64,000 nt of DNA, taken from positions 50,815,438 to 50,879,437 of the forward strand of contig OX459096.1 of assembly GCA_949775045.1 (NCBI GenBank), in the 5' to 3' direction. Positions 36,001-47,100 of this stretch are shown here, in pieces. Each line of letters starts with the position of its first letter. The first letter of the stretch is position 1. Below the pieces are notes generated by a model that worked only from the letters and a program-made list of their open reading frames with translations, was not told the DNA's origin and did not search any database. Origin of the DNA: Metridium senile (taxonomy: Eukaryota > Cnidaria > Anthozoa > Actiniaria > Metridiidae). A program made the position numbers and the translations under genes.

Positions 36001-37950
36001 TTCAGCGAATGTCACAAGAAAAGATTTTATAACTATTTTATCCTTCATCACCACCGAATAGACAATGACTTTCAAGTATTCTGATTGGCTGTATTTTATA
36101 TGTGGGATAACAAGAATTATGCAGAGCAAGAAGTTATCTGCCGAGGCCAAATATGGTTTAGCATGACATGGCATGTTCAATTAATTTTTTCTCATTAAAT
36201 TATACTAAAAATTCGTCAGTTGATTTTGACCATTCAAAAACAAAGGAATATATTTGTCCTTTCTATTATTAGAGTGACATCACTTAAAATGACTTTTGGT
36301 TTGTTAGTGGGAAAATGCTCGCTGCTGGCATGCTTGAAAAAGTAAATAACCATTTTAAAATAACCTTTTGAAGAGTGATTATTGAATTTGGATTTTCTAT
36401 AATATGAAAAATTATGCAGATCTTGAAGAATGTTATCTGCCTCAGGTTTGTCCTCAGCATAACGTGCCTTACCATGGCCACCCAATTAAAGTTTTGTACA
36501 AGTTAGCTTAGCATTCAAAAGTTTTTCTTTTCAAATTATTTGCTACACCTTTTCAAATTTAAACATCCTGGTCCCACTGTAACACTCTCCTTGATCTGCA
36601 TAATTATTCATATCATACTTGGCCTCATTCAATAACTGCTAAATATACACTTTATATACACTATGTGTCAACTCTTATATTGGCATTCTACTTACTTTAA
36701 GGAAACGATCATGAGGGACTGATGCTAAAATGATTGGTTCCATAGACGTAACATTACCAAAACGAACTTCAGGTATGTATAGCGCACATACAACATGAGC
36801 CCAACCTAGAAATAGCAATAAGGGACCTTCGTTAGACATGGCCAATCCCTTACTTTAGATTGTAGCTTTAAGTTTTTTCACTTAATCAGGTACATTAACT
36901 CTCTTACCACCAGTGTCAGTTCTTTTAAGTGCTCCTTTTTTGGAAGGACATAATTCACATTTCTGTCAAAGAAAGAGGTTATTTTCACAATGAATGCTTT
37001 GACTTATTTGGGTTGTGTGATCTAAATACTTTGAAGTGGTGGTGTTCGTGGATGGAACCTCAAAGAAGAGTAAAAACAAGAGTGATAATTGTAAAATATA
37101 TGTATTTTATGCTTGTTTTGTGATTCTAAAATAACTTTCAGCTAATTTGTTTGCATGATGAAATAAACAATTCACACATTGTAAAACAAAATTAGAAACT
37201 TGAAATATTTAACAATGTCGATAGATTTGTCATAATGGCCGCCAACTTATTATCATAATATTTACAATTGTTGATGTAAGGAAAAGAAAGCTTATCATGG
37301 AATAGACATTCTTAAGAATAAAGCTTTAAGAATTTAAAAATAATACTCCAAAACGAGGCCATAACAGTGCTAAAATAATAAAATATTTGTTTACTTGTAA
37401 AAGTAATTTTCAGCCATTTACGACAAAGGCTATTCTATACAAATGACATAATTAACATAGTCAGGTTTCGTGTGCGTGACAAGCATTGACAGCATTACAT
37501 GTGACGGTAAACATGGTCTAACATTTCCACTTCTAATGTCATACTCTAATGAATCAAAACCAAACCAAACAAACAATTTCATTGAATATTACTACACTTA
37601 ATATCTTTAAACATAATTTAGCAATCATAAGACTATATAGGATTGTCGAATGTCGTGAAATTATGCCGAATTGTACCGCTACTCACCACTCTTGCGATCC
37701 GCTCTTGGGATTCACATTTACGACAGAACCAAGGGCCTTTAGGTACTTGAACAATCCCGTAGCAAGCTATAAGAATAATAGAGCGAGTAAGATGACTGCA
37801 GAAAGCGTTGGATGGTTAGTTTTTAGCTTAATATTTACCTTGATGCACTGCCACATTACAACCATGACCATCACAATAAACCAAAGGGTTTTCGTCCCAA
37901 CCACGCTCGTCAGAGCATACACAACAACCTCCAACCATGGCTTTTACCAT
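30050..37950 (-). CDS. MLLT10: AF10/AF17-type PHD-finger chromatin protein (MLLT10/MLLT6 orthologue), 9 exons, 902 aa
   Basis: A cofactor of the DOT1L H3K79 methyltransferase that reads unmodified H3K27. Exons on the minus strand: 37839-37950, 37687-37766, 36908-36962, 36696-36805, 35742-35845, 34927-35023, 33693-34699, 32056-32144, 30050-31104; frame is kept throughout. The first 186 residues are the PHD finger - zinc knuckle - extended PHD module (start GGCCVCSDERGWDENPLVYC; later VPHDRF, CYICEERGKES, GCRQTFHVTCAQ). The middle is low complexity with two AT-hook-like motifs: PRGRKP (269-274) and KKKVGRPLK (407-415). The octapeptide motif/leucine zipper that binds DOT1L is at about 526-575 (SSLEQLLEYQWEQGAHFL, then LMSSLHQLKADNSRLENRL) and is split by intron 8. 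The C-terminus is Ser/Thr/Gln-rich with a polyglutamine run. It is probably the single-copy ancestor-like form of vertebrate AF10 and AF17. An upstream ATG 12 nt before MVGG was taken as start. Confidence 0.94.
31380..31700. repeat. Degenerate local repeats in AF10 intron 8
   Basis: Several copies of TTTCACGG with TTAAT/ATTAAG, CTCTAAT and ACTAATTAGTACTA alternate in both orientations. The pattern suggests a decayed tandem array without coding potential. Confidence 0.5.
31762..31899 (+). mobile_element. Penelope-like element relic with degenerate hammerhead-like motif
   Basis: TTTAGCCCTTCG, then CCTGACCAAGGGCTAAAGCTCGAAACATCAG (given here in part: CTGACCA, GGGCTAAAGCTC, GAAAC) and TTTACGG resemble the terminal repeat seen in many Penelope-like retroelements of invertebrates. 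The CUGA...GAAA boxes around a GGGC/GCUC stem fit a type of hammerhead ribozyme, but CUGAUGA is altered to CUGACCA, so it is probably inactive. The segment is bracketed by inverted ATAGAATGAAATTT copies. Family assignment is from memory of the motif. Confidence 0.45.
32384..32575. repeat. Short imperfect tandem repeat with open frame
   Basis: About 2.5 units of 80-100 bp contain GATGCTGTAACCACT / GATGCTCTAGCAACA and GTGAACTCTAGTGG / GTGAACCATAGTGA. A frame stays open through the units but has no domain and lies inside AF10 intron 7, so a coding role is unlikely. Confidence 0.5.
32643..33641. mobile_element. TTAA-flanked non-autonomous DNA transposon in AF10 intron 7 (1.0 kb)
   Basis: It is bounded by TTAA at 32639-32642 and 33642-33645. 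The ends are CCCTTTGACTACTGGGC and, on the other strand, CCCTTTGACTCCTACGGC. A 91-codon open frame inside (32878-33153) is not recognisable as a transposase; it may be a remnant. TTAA target duplication points to piggyBac/Kolobok-like mobilisation. Confidence 0.75.
36100..36620. repeat. Diverged ATTATGCAGA...TTATCTGCC repeat copies in AF10 intron 4
   Basis: AATTATGCAGA followed by GAAG and TTATCTGCC occurs at about 36115 and 36408, and an inverted piece (GATCTGCATAATTATTCAT) at about 36594. This is probably one decayed foldback family. No exon lies between 36805 and 35845 apart from 36696-36805. Confidence 0.4.
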
Positions 37951-39535
37951 TTCGTAGAGTCGAAAAGCCCAACACAAATCATAGAACTAGCGATTTAGTT
38001 GACCAATTGTGATTTTTGTAAGTCAACAAGAGCCCAAATTTGACATTTAGGCAAATTCTAAAGTTATCTTCAAACTTGAAAATGGACGCGCGATTAATGT
38101 GCACGTGGTATTAATAATGCGCATACTCTGCATATGACAAATAACCGCTGACACATAATCAGCTATTCTTAATTTTCTAAATTTAAAGGAGAAACTCCCA
38201 ATATGACCCATTGGCATTGGCTATTTTAGAAACGTCCTTTTTTTTATCGAAAAAGCACGTTCATAATCAAAATATCTTGGTTATGTTTTAAACGGCCGGG
38301 ACATGTTGGGGAATTTGCTTTATGTAAAATTAAAACCGGCCCCAAAAAGTGATTGTGCGAATTATACGTAAAGGATGAAGTTTTCGGCCCATCCGCCATC
38401 CCGACAGAAAACTCGAAATAGTAAAAATAACTCTTTACCGGCTAAACAATCTCATATGTTTGCTATACACTGTATGTGCCGCTCGTGGGGTTTAATAATA
38501 CTCAAAAATAATATTATGTTCGTGTAAAGGTCCATCACATTTTAAAACTTGAATTGTGCGTATTACGCAATTCGTGAACAAATATACCATCCACCATTGC
38601 GGTCTCAACTTAATTTGATTTTACTTTTTGAAAACTACAACCTTTGTTTAGTTAGACAGCAAAAACCTAGTAAGCTGAGACAGCAGAGGGTCATGGGAAA
38701 TACTTTATATCACTCGAATACACAAAAGTTGCAACTGTGACATGCAGGTAAAATATTTTGAACCATCAATAGTTATTAAAATATGCCAAAGCCCGCCTGT
38801 AAAATGTACCTACACCCATAATTGTTGTCAGTCTCACCTTTCTAACTAACTTTATTGTAATTGTATTATAAGTTATCAATTATCAATAGCTTTTGATGGT
38901 TTCAGTATAAAGTGTCAGGGGGATAAACACAGAATCATGCAAATATGCATACTGTACATGCATGAAACACAGGAAGCCTAATCTCATAGATCGAGGCGCT
39001 TTATAGTAAGGCTTTCTATGTAGAATTATTCTCAAATCTATAACTCGTCGATAAAATAAAGGAAATAAACTGTAACCTTCGTGGATTGTTTCTTGTGTTT
39101 TCTTGCTATCTGGTTGCGATTTCAGGCTGTTTGGGCGGTTTTTAGCTATGTTTTAGCTATGTTCTCCCCCTACTACTAAGAACAAGGCAAGGAAGGAGAC
39201 CTTGGGTCGGCCAACGGACCGAGTTGCTCTCGAAAATCGCTCAAATTCTCACACTAAATCGCATTCCCTTGCCTTGATACTCCGCAACACGAAAGCCAGA
39301 TAGTTACCCTTTACGATTATCAAAAAATGTCTCATAAAAGTTATCCCCTCGAGGAATAAATCCGGCGAGAATTTCAAATTACCGGCCATTTTGAATGGCT
39401 TCGCATGCGCGGCAGGGATTTCTTGTGCAGCTCGATGAGCGTGATAGCGCGGACGGCCTGGACTCTAGTCAAATCTCTCCCAGCTACCCCTCCCCCTACT
39501 CTACGAAATCCAAGACTCAGTCTTGGGGAGGGCGA

Positions 39536-39591
39536 CATTGGTAAGTATCCTTTGTCATTCGCCGACCAATGACAAAGGATACTTACCAATG
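39536..39591. repeat. Perfect hairpin, 24 bp arms
   Basis: CATTGGTAAGTATCCTTTGT plus CATT is mirrored exactly by AATG and ACAAAGGATACTTACCAATG around an 8 bp loop CGCCGACC. The lack of divergence suggests a recent origin. Confidence 0.85.
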
Positions 39592-40737
39592 CCACCTGAC
39601 AAGGGTTTTTCTCCGCACGAATTTGGCACTGATTAGACAGATAAGACCAAGTATCTCCCGATCAGAATCATACATAACTTGGCACTGGTTAGACAGACGA
39701 AGCTCCGGCCCGATCAGTATCCCGACGTGAACGACGCACATTTTAGTTTTCTAAAACTTCTCGCAAATATATTTGCAATGTGAATAAAGGTCAAAACTGT
39801 TTTTGCTTACGAGAATCAGTGTTGTAAATGTTTGGAGCGATTTTGTATTGTCTTCTTGAATCAGGGAACACTTTCCGCTGATTTTCACAAAAGGTAGATG
39901 AAGTGAACGGTGCATATAGCGTTTGCCGTTTGGGATCATACGCATACAAGATGTACTATAGTGTTTTTTTTCTGGATTGCTAAACACAGTTTCATCTATT
40001 ACTAAAGCTCTTTTTCACTACTGGGCCTGGCAGTTCCCCAGTTTCGGTCGTTTTATATGTCAGCCTTTTTTGAAGTAAGTGTATACACCCTCCCTCGGAC
40101 CAGAAGAAAGAGTGGTCGCTTTTGAAATAGGGGCATGTATCCGTCATTCTCATTTAGATAGGATGGGGTTTGAAAAAACCGGCAGTGGCACAGTCCTAAC
40201 CCATGCATGCAGGCCCAGAATTCCTCGGAAGATTGTGCATCCTAAATTGAAATTGGTCTCTCTGTTAAAAGCTGGCGGGCGCAAATTGAAATTAGTCTTA
40301 AAGTGCACGAGTCGGGTGTAATTACAATAGCAACGACACTTAATTAGTTAAAGAAGCTACAACTCTCGTTACTCATTAGTAAGTTGCACATGTTTATCGC
40401 ACGCAAAACTCACAAGTGATCCAAGAAGCGCTCTTGTAATCGATTGCTTTTATCTGTTTTATTATGACAAGTCCTTAGCTCACAATCACGCATCCTTATA
40501 TATAGTTTAACCATCTGTTTTATAAAGCACGCATCCATTATCACCTGCATGCTATACTTTCACCATCTTGTTGTCTTATAGAATTAGTACTATCAATAAT
40601 TTAGTAGTATATACTTGTTACACAATAGTATCGCGTGGAAACTGAATACTGTGGAATATCCCAGACACCACTAGTTATTTTTTTCTAGCGACTGCCATTG
40701 TATAACTATTTTATCTCACATCATAGAAAATACTTCC

Positions 40738-40792
40738 CAGCTTGGCCGATTTCCTCTAAAAGAGAAGGAAATGAATCTCTGCCAAGCTGAGG
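40738..40792. repeat. Short hairpin
   Basis: CAGCTTGGC is mirrored by GCCAAGCTG, with inner GATTTCCT / AGGAAATGAATC also partly paired. Confidence 0.5.
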
Positions 40793-42749
40793 GTAAGAAA
40801 ATTCAGCCAATTTCCACAATATTTTAATGTTTGATGGGAAGAGACAGGCAAATACCGCCGGCCGAATATACAGCGGTTTTACTAGGTTCTGAATGGCTGT
40901 ATTTTTATGGTTAGAGTTTTAACATGTTTCGTAATTCCGGTACTTTTAAAAACACCCAACAAGCACATATTTGTATAAAATTATCTTTATTTAAAAACAT
41001 AACTGTTTTAAAAGATTACAAATATTTGTGTCTTTGATGGGTTGTGGCTGCTGTCCGGTTAAGCTAGAACCATGCATCTTTGTCTTGACCTGTATATCAA
41101 CAAATAACAATCATTATAAATATCTATTATCTAAGTGTAAGCTCTTTTATTAAAGTTCAGTATCACGTAAACGTTCGTTTTTAAACAGATCGACGTACCA
41201 AAATTTAGGCAGTCGTGCTGACATGGGTTTGTCGCGTAATTTATTTTACTGTTTTTTTTTTGTCAATTTTCCAATTTTTTATTTTGAAAACAAAAAAATG
41301 AATACATATATAAATATAAAATTGATTGTTCAGACTGACCAGCTTTGTATTTATAAAGAAAAAGGACCAATGAAGCAAGAGAGTTCTGGAAAAGTGTTTG
41401 AAATACTATTGGATGCATGAAGTTTTGTTTCGCAATTTGCTCTTTCGTTCGTGTCTCTCATTCATCTAGCTTTGGAAATGAAAACGTCTGGTTCACAAAA
41501 AAACCGGATGGAAATTTAAAGTCATAGTTGTTCAGAGTATGCAAAGAGAAAAAAGGACAATATAAAAATAACGTTGATATATCGAAGTGATTTGAATACT
41601 GAAACTTCTTTTAAGTCAAGGTAAATAAATGGAAAACTATACTTCCCTTCCTTCATAAATAATTGATATAGAAGTATAGCTTTAATAGCTATTGAAAAGG
41701 TTGTTCAAACAAGCTGTGATATTTTAATCGTAGTGGGAGGGAACGATGCACAGTTCATCTATACCTCACAATGATCAATTACACATTGTAAATCAAACAA
41801 CCAATAATATTATTTTACATTTGGTAATTGTGAACAAGTAGTCATTACTTATTTACCTGCTAGCCGAAATAGGAAAAAAAGAATTGTGAAAACACTAAAA
41901 CCTCATACGTTAATAACAAATGTAACCACGCAGTACGTTCACTGCTAGAGTTCTCCCACACTGCACAAATAATAGACTCAACAACTGGGTATCCATAGTT
42001 ACTCAATGTAAAAACGAAAGAGCGGTGCTTATTCAAATAACGGGGTCAATCGATGCATGGAAAAATTATCATTTATCTAAATCAATTTCAGTTTGTTTTT
42101 CTCTCGTTAGTCAAGACAGGTTTTCTAATCGATAAATATGTAGTTTTTTTTGTGCATGCGCACAAACTGTTAATAATATTCTTACTAAATAGACTGAAAC
42201 AGAAGGAAATCTCGTTTAGCCATCCCTATAAATAATTTGTCTGGTTTCTACTGACATTTTGATAAGGTATCCATGTTGTCTAGCATATAGCAAAAACACG
42301 ACGTTTGTTGTCTAACACCTTGACGAGGAGCTGGCCGAGTTTGATGAATGTCTTGGTAATGAACAACAGCTGGGTTTATTAGCAATGAAATGCTCATCAA
42401 TAGGAGCACCAAATGTGCAGTATTAGTTATTTGATAGTCGTTTGGTTGCTAGATGCACTAGTTGTAAATAATTGCAAATTATATACAGCATATTGCCATC
42501 TTTCTAATAAGCACAAACTGTTATCGTCAGCGGCATCATCATTATTGTAACATCATTATTCTAAACTAAGTAATCATGTTCTGGTTTGTATGTCTGCAGT
42601 GTACACATAGAATTCTATGTAAATTTATTTTTATCTTGAAGCTTCTGATTACAATGAGATTTATGTTAGTTTATAGTATGTTATCTACATATAATTATAC
42701 GATCAAACCCTGACAGTCTGCATTTAAGTGATCTTTATCACGTCATAGC

Positions 42750-43325
42750 ATGTAGTAATTACCACCAGGCTCGTGTTAGTTCACAGTAAGCTTTGTAGGC
42801 CTTGCAGGTTTCTACCCTCGTATGTTGTAATTACGTGATAACATTAGGATGCTACTTTAGTGTGTTTATACTTATATGTTAAGAGTTTAACTTGCAGGTT
42901 TTAGCTCTAGTGTGTTTTATAGTGCATAATTGTTGTAAGTTATTTGTATTGTAATCATGTGATAACTTCAATATGTTAATACTTATATGTCAAGGTTTAC
43001 AGCGTGACGCGCAAAAGTATGATCTCTTTTAATATAGTTTTTACATGTCTTATTCGGTAAAATCATACAATTTCACATCAAATGTTAAAGTACAAACTCC
43101 TGTGCATAGAAGTAATAGAATACATTAAATGTGGTCATAATTTTTGAGCGTCGAGCTGTAACTAGAAGGTTTTAACTTGTGTGTTATATAATATGTAATT
43201 GCTGTTAGGGTAGTTATTTGTATTGTAATTATGTAATTAGGATGTTATTTCAGTGTGTTTATAAGTCAAGGTGCAACTTGCAGGTTTTTACCATAGTGTG
43301 CATTATAGTTTAGCTATTAGTTACC
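42750..43325. repeat. Degenerate tandem repeat, four or so units
   Basis: Units of roughly 100-150 bp share CTTGCAGGTTT, TAGTGTGTTTATA, TTATTTGTATTGTAAT and TATGTTAAG-type segments. Order is partly kept but spacing varies. Confidence 0.5.
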
Positions 43326-44151
43326 ACTATAGAACCTTCTGTTCAACCTCCAATGCTATCATCCACATTGAATACCAGACTTATTCCAAATTTTTCATAT
43401 TTTTATTATGAAATTAAAAAGAATGAATTTGGCACCAACCTTAGAAATAGATCATTGTAGGGTTTATCAACAAGGTGTATGTATATAGGCAACATGTTTG
43501 ACTGAAGATCAAAGCATAGAAGCAATAACTGTGCAGTGTGTAAACAAGGTAATAAAATTATGCCATGGGAAGAAGGTCCATTTTATTTTCACGCTAGAAA
43601 ACTTTAGCTATTACATGGCTTCAAGTATTATAATTATTGCAAAAATGTTCTTGCATCAATTTTTGAAATTTTAAGCTAATCTACCATCTCTGAATTTGTT
43701 TAAAAGTTTAAATAAAGTTTAACATGGCAAGTGAATAACATCAATAACAATTAATCATAAACACTGTTAAAATAGTTTAACTGATTAGTATTGATAAAAA
43801 TGCATAAAACAGAGTCCACAAGCCTACGGTAATTGTTCTTGTTACAGAATGTCCAAGTGTTCTAAAGACATGTCTCAGTGCGCTCTGTAAGTTCACAACT
43901 CCAGTCCAGTCCACCATGTCATGGCTGCAGTCGTGTCTTGCCAACATTGTCAGTAGTAGACTGTCTGTGTGACCTTGTGTTACGTATATAGGCGGTCGAA
44001 CAAAGTTCTGTTGTTGTGATATCCAAGTATGTTGTTTATGTCCAATAATATGTTTCCAACTCAAAATATAGTTACATTACCTGCAAGATAAGTGCAGTTC
44101 TTGTAGGCGATTCAATATACAGTGCATTATCCTGGACCAATGGTACACCAA

Positions 44152-47100
44152 TTATGTACGTGGTCGTTTGCGTGACGACTCATGTTTAGGAGGATCTGCA
44201 TGCATGACTTTGAGTTTCATCCCCAATACCTCATGGCCGTGAAGTCCCTCAATTGCAACATCAGCAGAATCCTTTGATGCAAACTTAGCATATCCAAAAT
44301 TTCTGTCCTTCATCATATATACATCAATGAGATTACCAAATCTACTGAAGACATCTTTAAGAACAGGATCTGGTGGTGGGGCAGGATTACACACAATAAA
44401 CAGGCGGGATGCTACCTCAGAATTAGGGTCAGCAAGAGGTGCTGGAGCTGGCAAACCTGCTGATGTATACACCTGACTGCCATCAAGAGCAAAAGGTGAT
44501 CCCCCAGTAGACCCAGGGATTGATGACTTGGAACCATACATATTATTAGAAGCACCTGATTCAGAGTTGTTACGATTTGATGGTGGGTCTTCAGCATATT
44601 TAATGACAAGCTTAGATCCTGGAGGATACTCAAAGCCATTTAACTTTTCCTTAGCGTAGATTGCAGAACCAACAGAGTTGTATGTGATATAAGCAAAACC
44701 TTTGGACTCTCCTGTTTTGTGATTTCGCTTCACATCACACATCTGCATTCCTGGGATGATGTCAAAGAGACGGGCCACCTGGTCTTGGTTCAGGGATACT
44801 GATACAATGACAAACAATCTGGTAGGTGTGTGAGAAGATGTCATAGACTCTGCCACTGATGCTGCTGGATTAGTTCCTGTTTGTGTGGGGAAGAAATCCA
44901 TTGGTTGATGAAGACTTGGCTGGGCTTGAGGTATGGCAGTAGAGAAAATCCCTGCCTGGTCAAGGAATGGATTCTGGGGTGCATATGCTTGTGCAACTGA
45001 TGGTGCAGCAACTGAAGAAAATCTAGCGGCTTTAGCTGACTTGGGCTCCGCCCAGACTGCTTTCAATGATTTATCACAGTTTTCTAATGCTAACGATGCA
45101 GTTGATGCTTTGGAAAACTTCACATAACCATAACCTTTGTTCTCTCTTGTCTGATGGTCTCGAACTATCTGCACATACTCTAAATCTCCAAAATTTTCAA
45201 ACTTGGATCTCAGGTCATCATCTGTGTAATCTTTAGGACAGATAACAAACAATCTTGTCATTGTTGTAGGATCATGGAAGTCCATCTTGGATCCTGAATG
45301 CTTGGACTGTGCAATCATGGCCTGAAATATAAAAAGAATAGCTGTAAGTATCAACAACAACAAAAGCACCTACAACAACAATGACAAGTGAAATGAAGTT
45401 GTTAACAGTGCGAGTCAGTCAAAGGAGTGACCTTGCAAGTTCATCTGATCATACCGATTGGATTAATTATTAAGTTCCATCACTCACAAATCCCCATTTC
45501 AAGCAACACAATCACATAAGAAATCTCTCAAAATATTAAAGTTTGGACTCATTAAAATTAGTGATCTTGGCAAAGGTATGAAGAGAGCTAGTTTTGCCTA
45601 AAAATATTTAACTTAATAGCTGGCATATCTTCTACAATAAAATAAAATCTTTTTAAATTACATATTTATATAAACTCTTTTTCAATCTGGATACATGAGA
45701 AAAATATCATATGCCATTGGAGGGAATCTATTACATACAAGTTTTAATTAATATCCATAAAAAGTTATTTCAGTTTCAAACACATCAATTCATAAAAAAA
45801 AATTTATTTTATAATAGTCAACTTGAGTAAGCTATAAATTTTAGATGCCAAGAAAAAAATATATTACAAACATAATGTTATTTACATGAAATATGGCTTT
45901 TCAAACCAATCACAATCATTATGTAGTAAAAAATGTTCATTTGTCCATACATGTCACTACAAATAAAGAAAAGATGTGGACAGATTTGAAACAACTTGAC
46001 AAATTACTGTTGCTGGAACATGTGTTTATAATGACTAAAACAAAAATAATTCTCATGAAGTCTTTCAAGCAGTATCAATAACAAAAAAATCATAGTAGAG
46101 CAAATATGAAAATTGATCCAATATTACAAAAAAAAAATTCACTTTTGAAATGGATACCTTTAGGTGAAAGCCAAAACCAATGTGTCTTCCTCTACGGAAA
46201 TTCATTGTACATGTAGCTGTGATCAAGTTCTGATATAGTTCTCTTAGCGAGGTGCTAGTTGAATATACCAGTAGACTAAATCTCATGTCATTTTAATGGT
46301 ACCCCATTCTAATCATGTGGAACACCTGTACTGTGTCATGGCATTTATGACATCATTTGAATGGGGTACAAAAGCTATCCACCCAGCTACTGCTGTTAGC
46401 TATTCAATAGAAATAGTGATAAGATAGAAAAGAAATATATCTGATAAACTAACCCTAAGACAATTTTAATGAAAATATAACAATCAAATTAAGACTATTT
46501 CCAGTGAAAACAAGGTAGATTTAATGAATTAAATAACTACATGTGCAGTAATTACAAACAACAAGTGTAGTTTCTTTAAGCATAGGTTCTTTTTATCTTG
46601 AAGTAACAATAGATTTGGCGATAAGAGTGTAGCAAACTGATGAAAAGAAGTACTTTAAGTGTTATTTTTAAGCACTAGAATGATTAGTATCTTGAAATAC
46701 TGGCCCTGTGAAGTGATCCTATCTTGGAACACCTGCTGTAAAGTGATCACACTCACAAGTACATTTCACAGCAACTAAAATTTAAAAGGTGAACAAAAAA
46801 GATAAAAAAACTCATATAAATAAACACACCTTCTACTGAAAAAAATCTACTACGAGACAATATGTTTATTTTAGATGGATACATTTGTGGGAATATCCAA
46901 ATACCACTCTACTTTTAATTAACCCAAACGCTTTCACTTAAAATAAAGTGTTGATGAAAGGTACAAACAAGATGAAAATAACATGATAGGTGTAACCAAA
47001 AAATTAACTTAATAAAGATGGATATAGTTGGACACACATCAAACTGTAATACTATGATTTTCTTCAAATATTGTGTTTGTGTTTTACATGTTGCATTCTT

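Larger units (their letters stand above)
37951..44151. other. Gene-free interval between AF10 and RBM45
   Basis: No exon series was found. The AF10 promoter must lie at the left edge and the RBM45 3' UTR at the right. Open frames are short and unrecognised. Two hairpins and a degenerate tandem region are listed separately. Confidence 0.5.

Noticed and set aside
37549..37998. 149-codon plus-strand frame
   Set aside because: Antisense shadow of AF10 exons 1 and 2 plus the intron between them.
43777..44064. 95-codon minus-strand frame after RBM45
   Set aside because: Most likely RBM45 3' UTR; no domain and no splice link to another exon.
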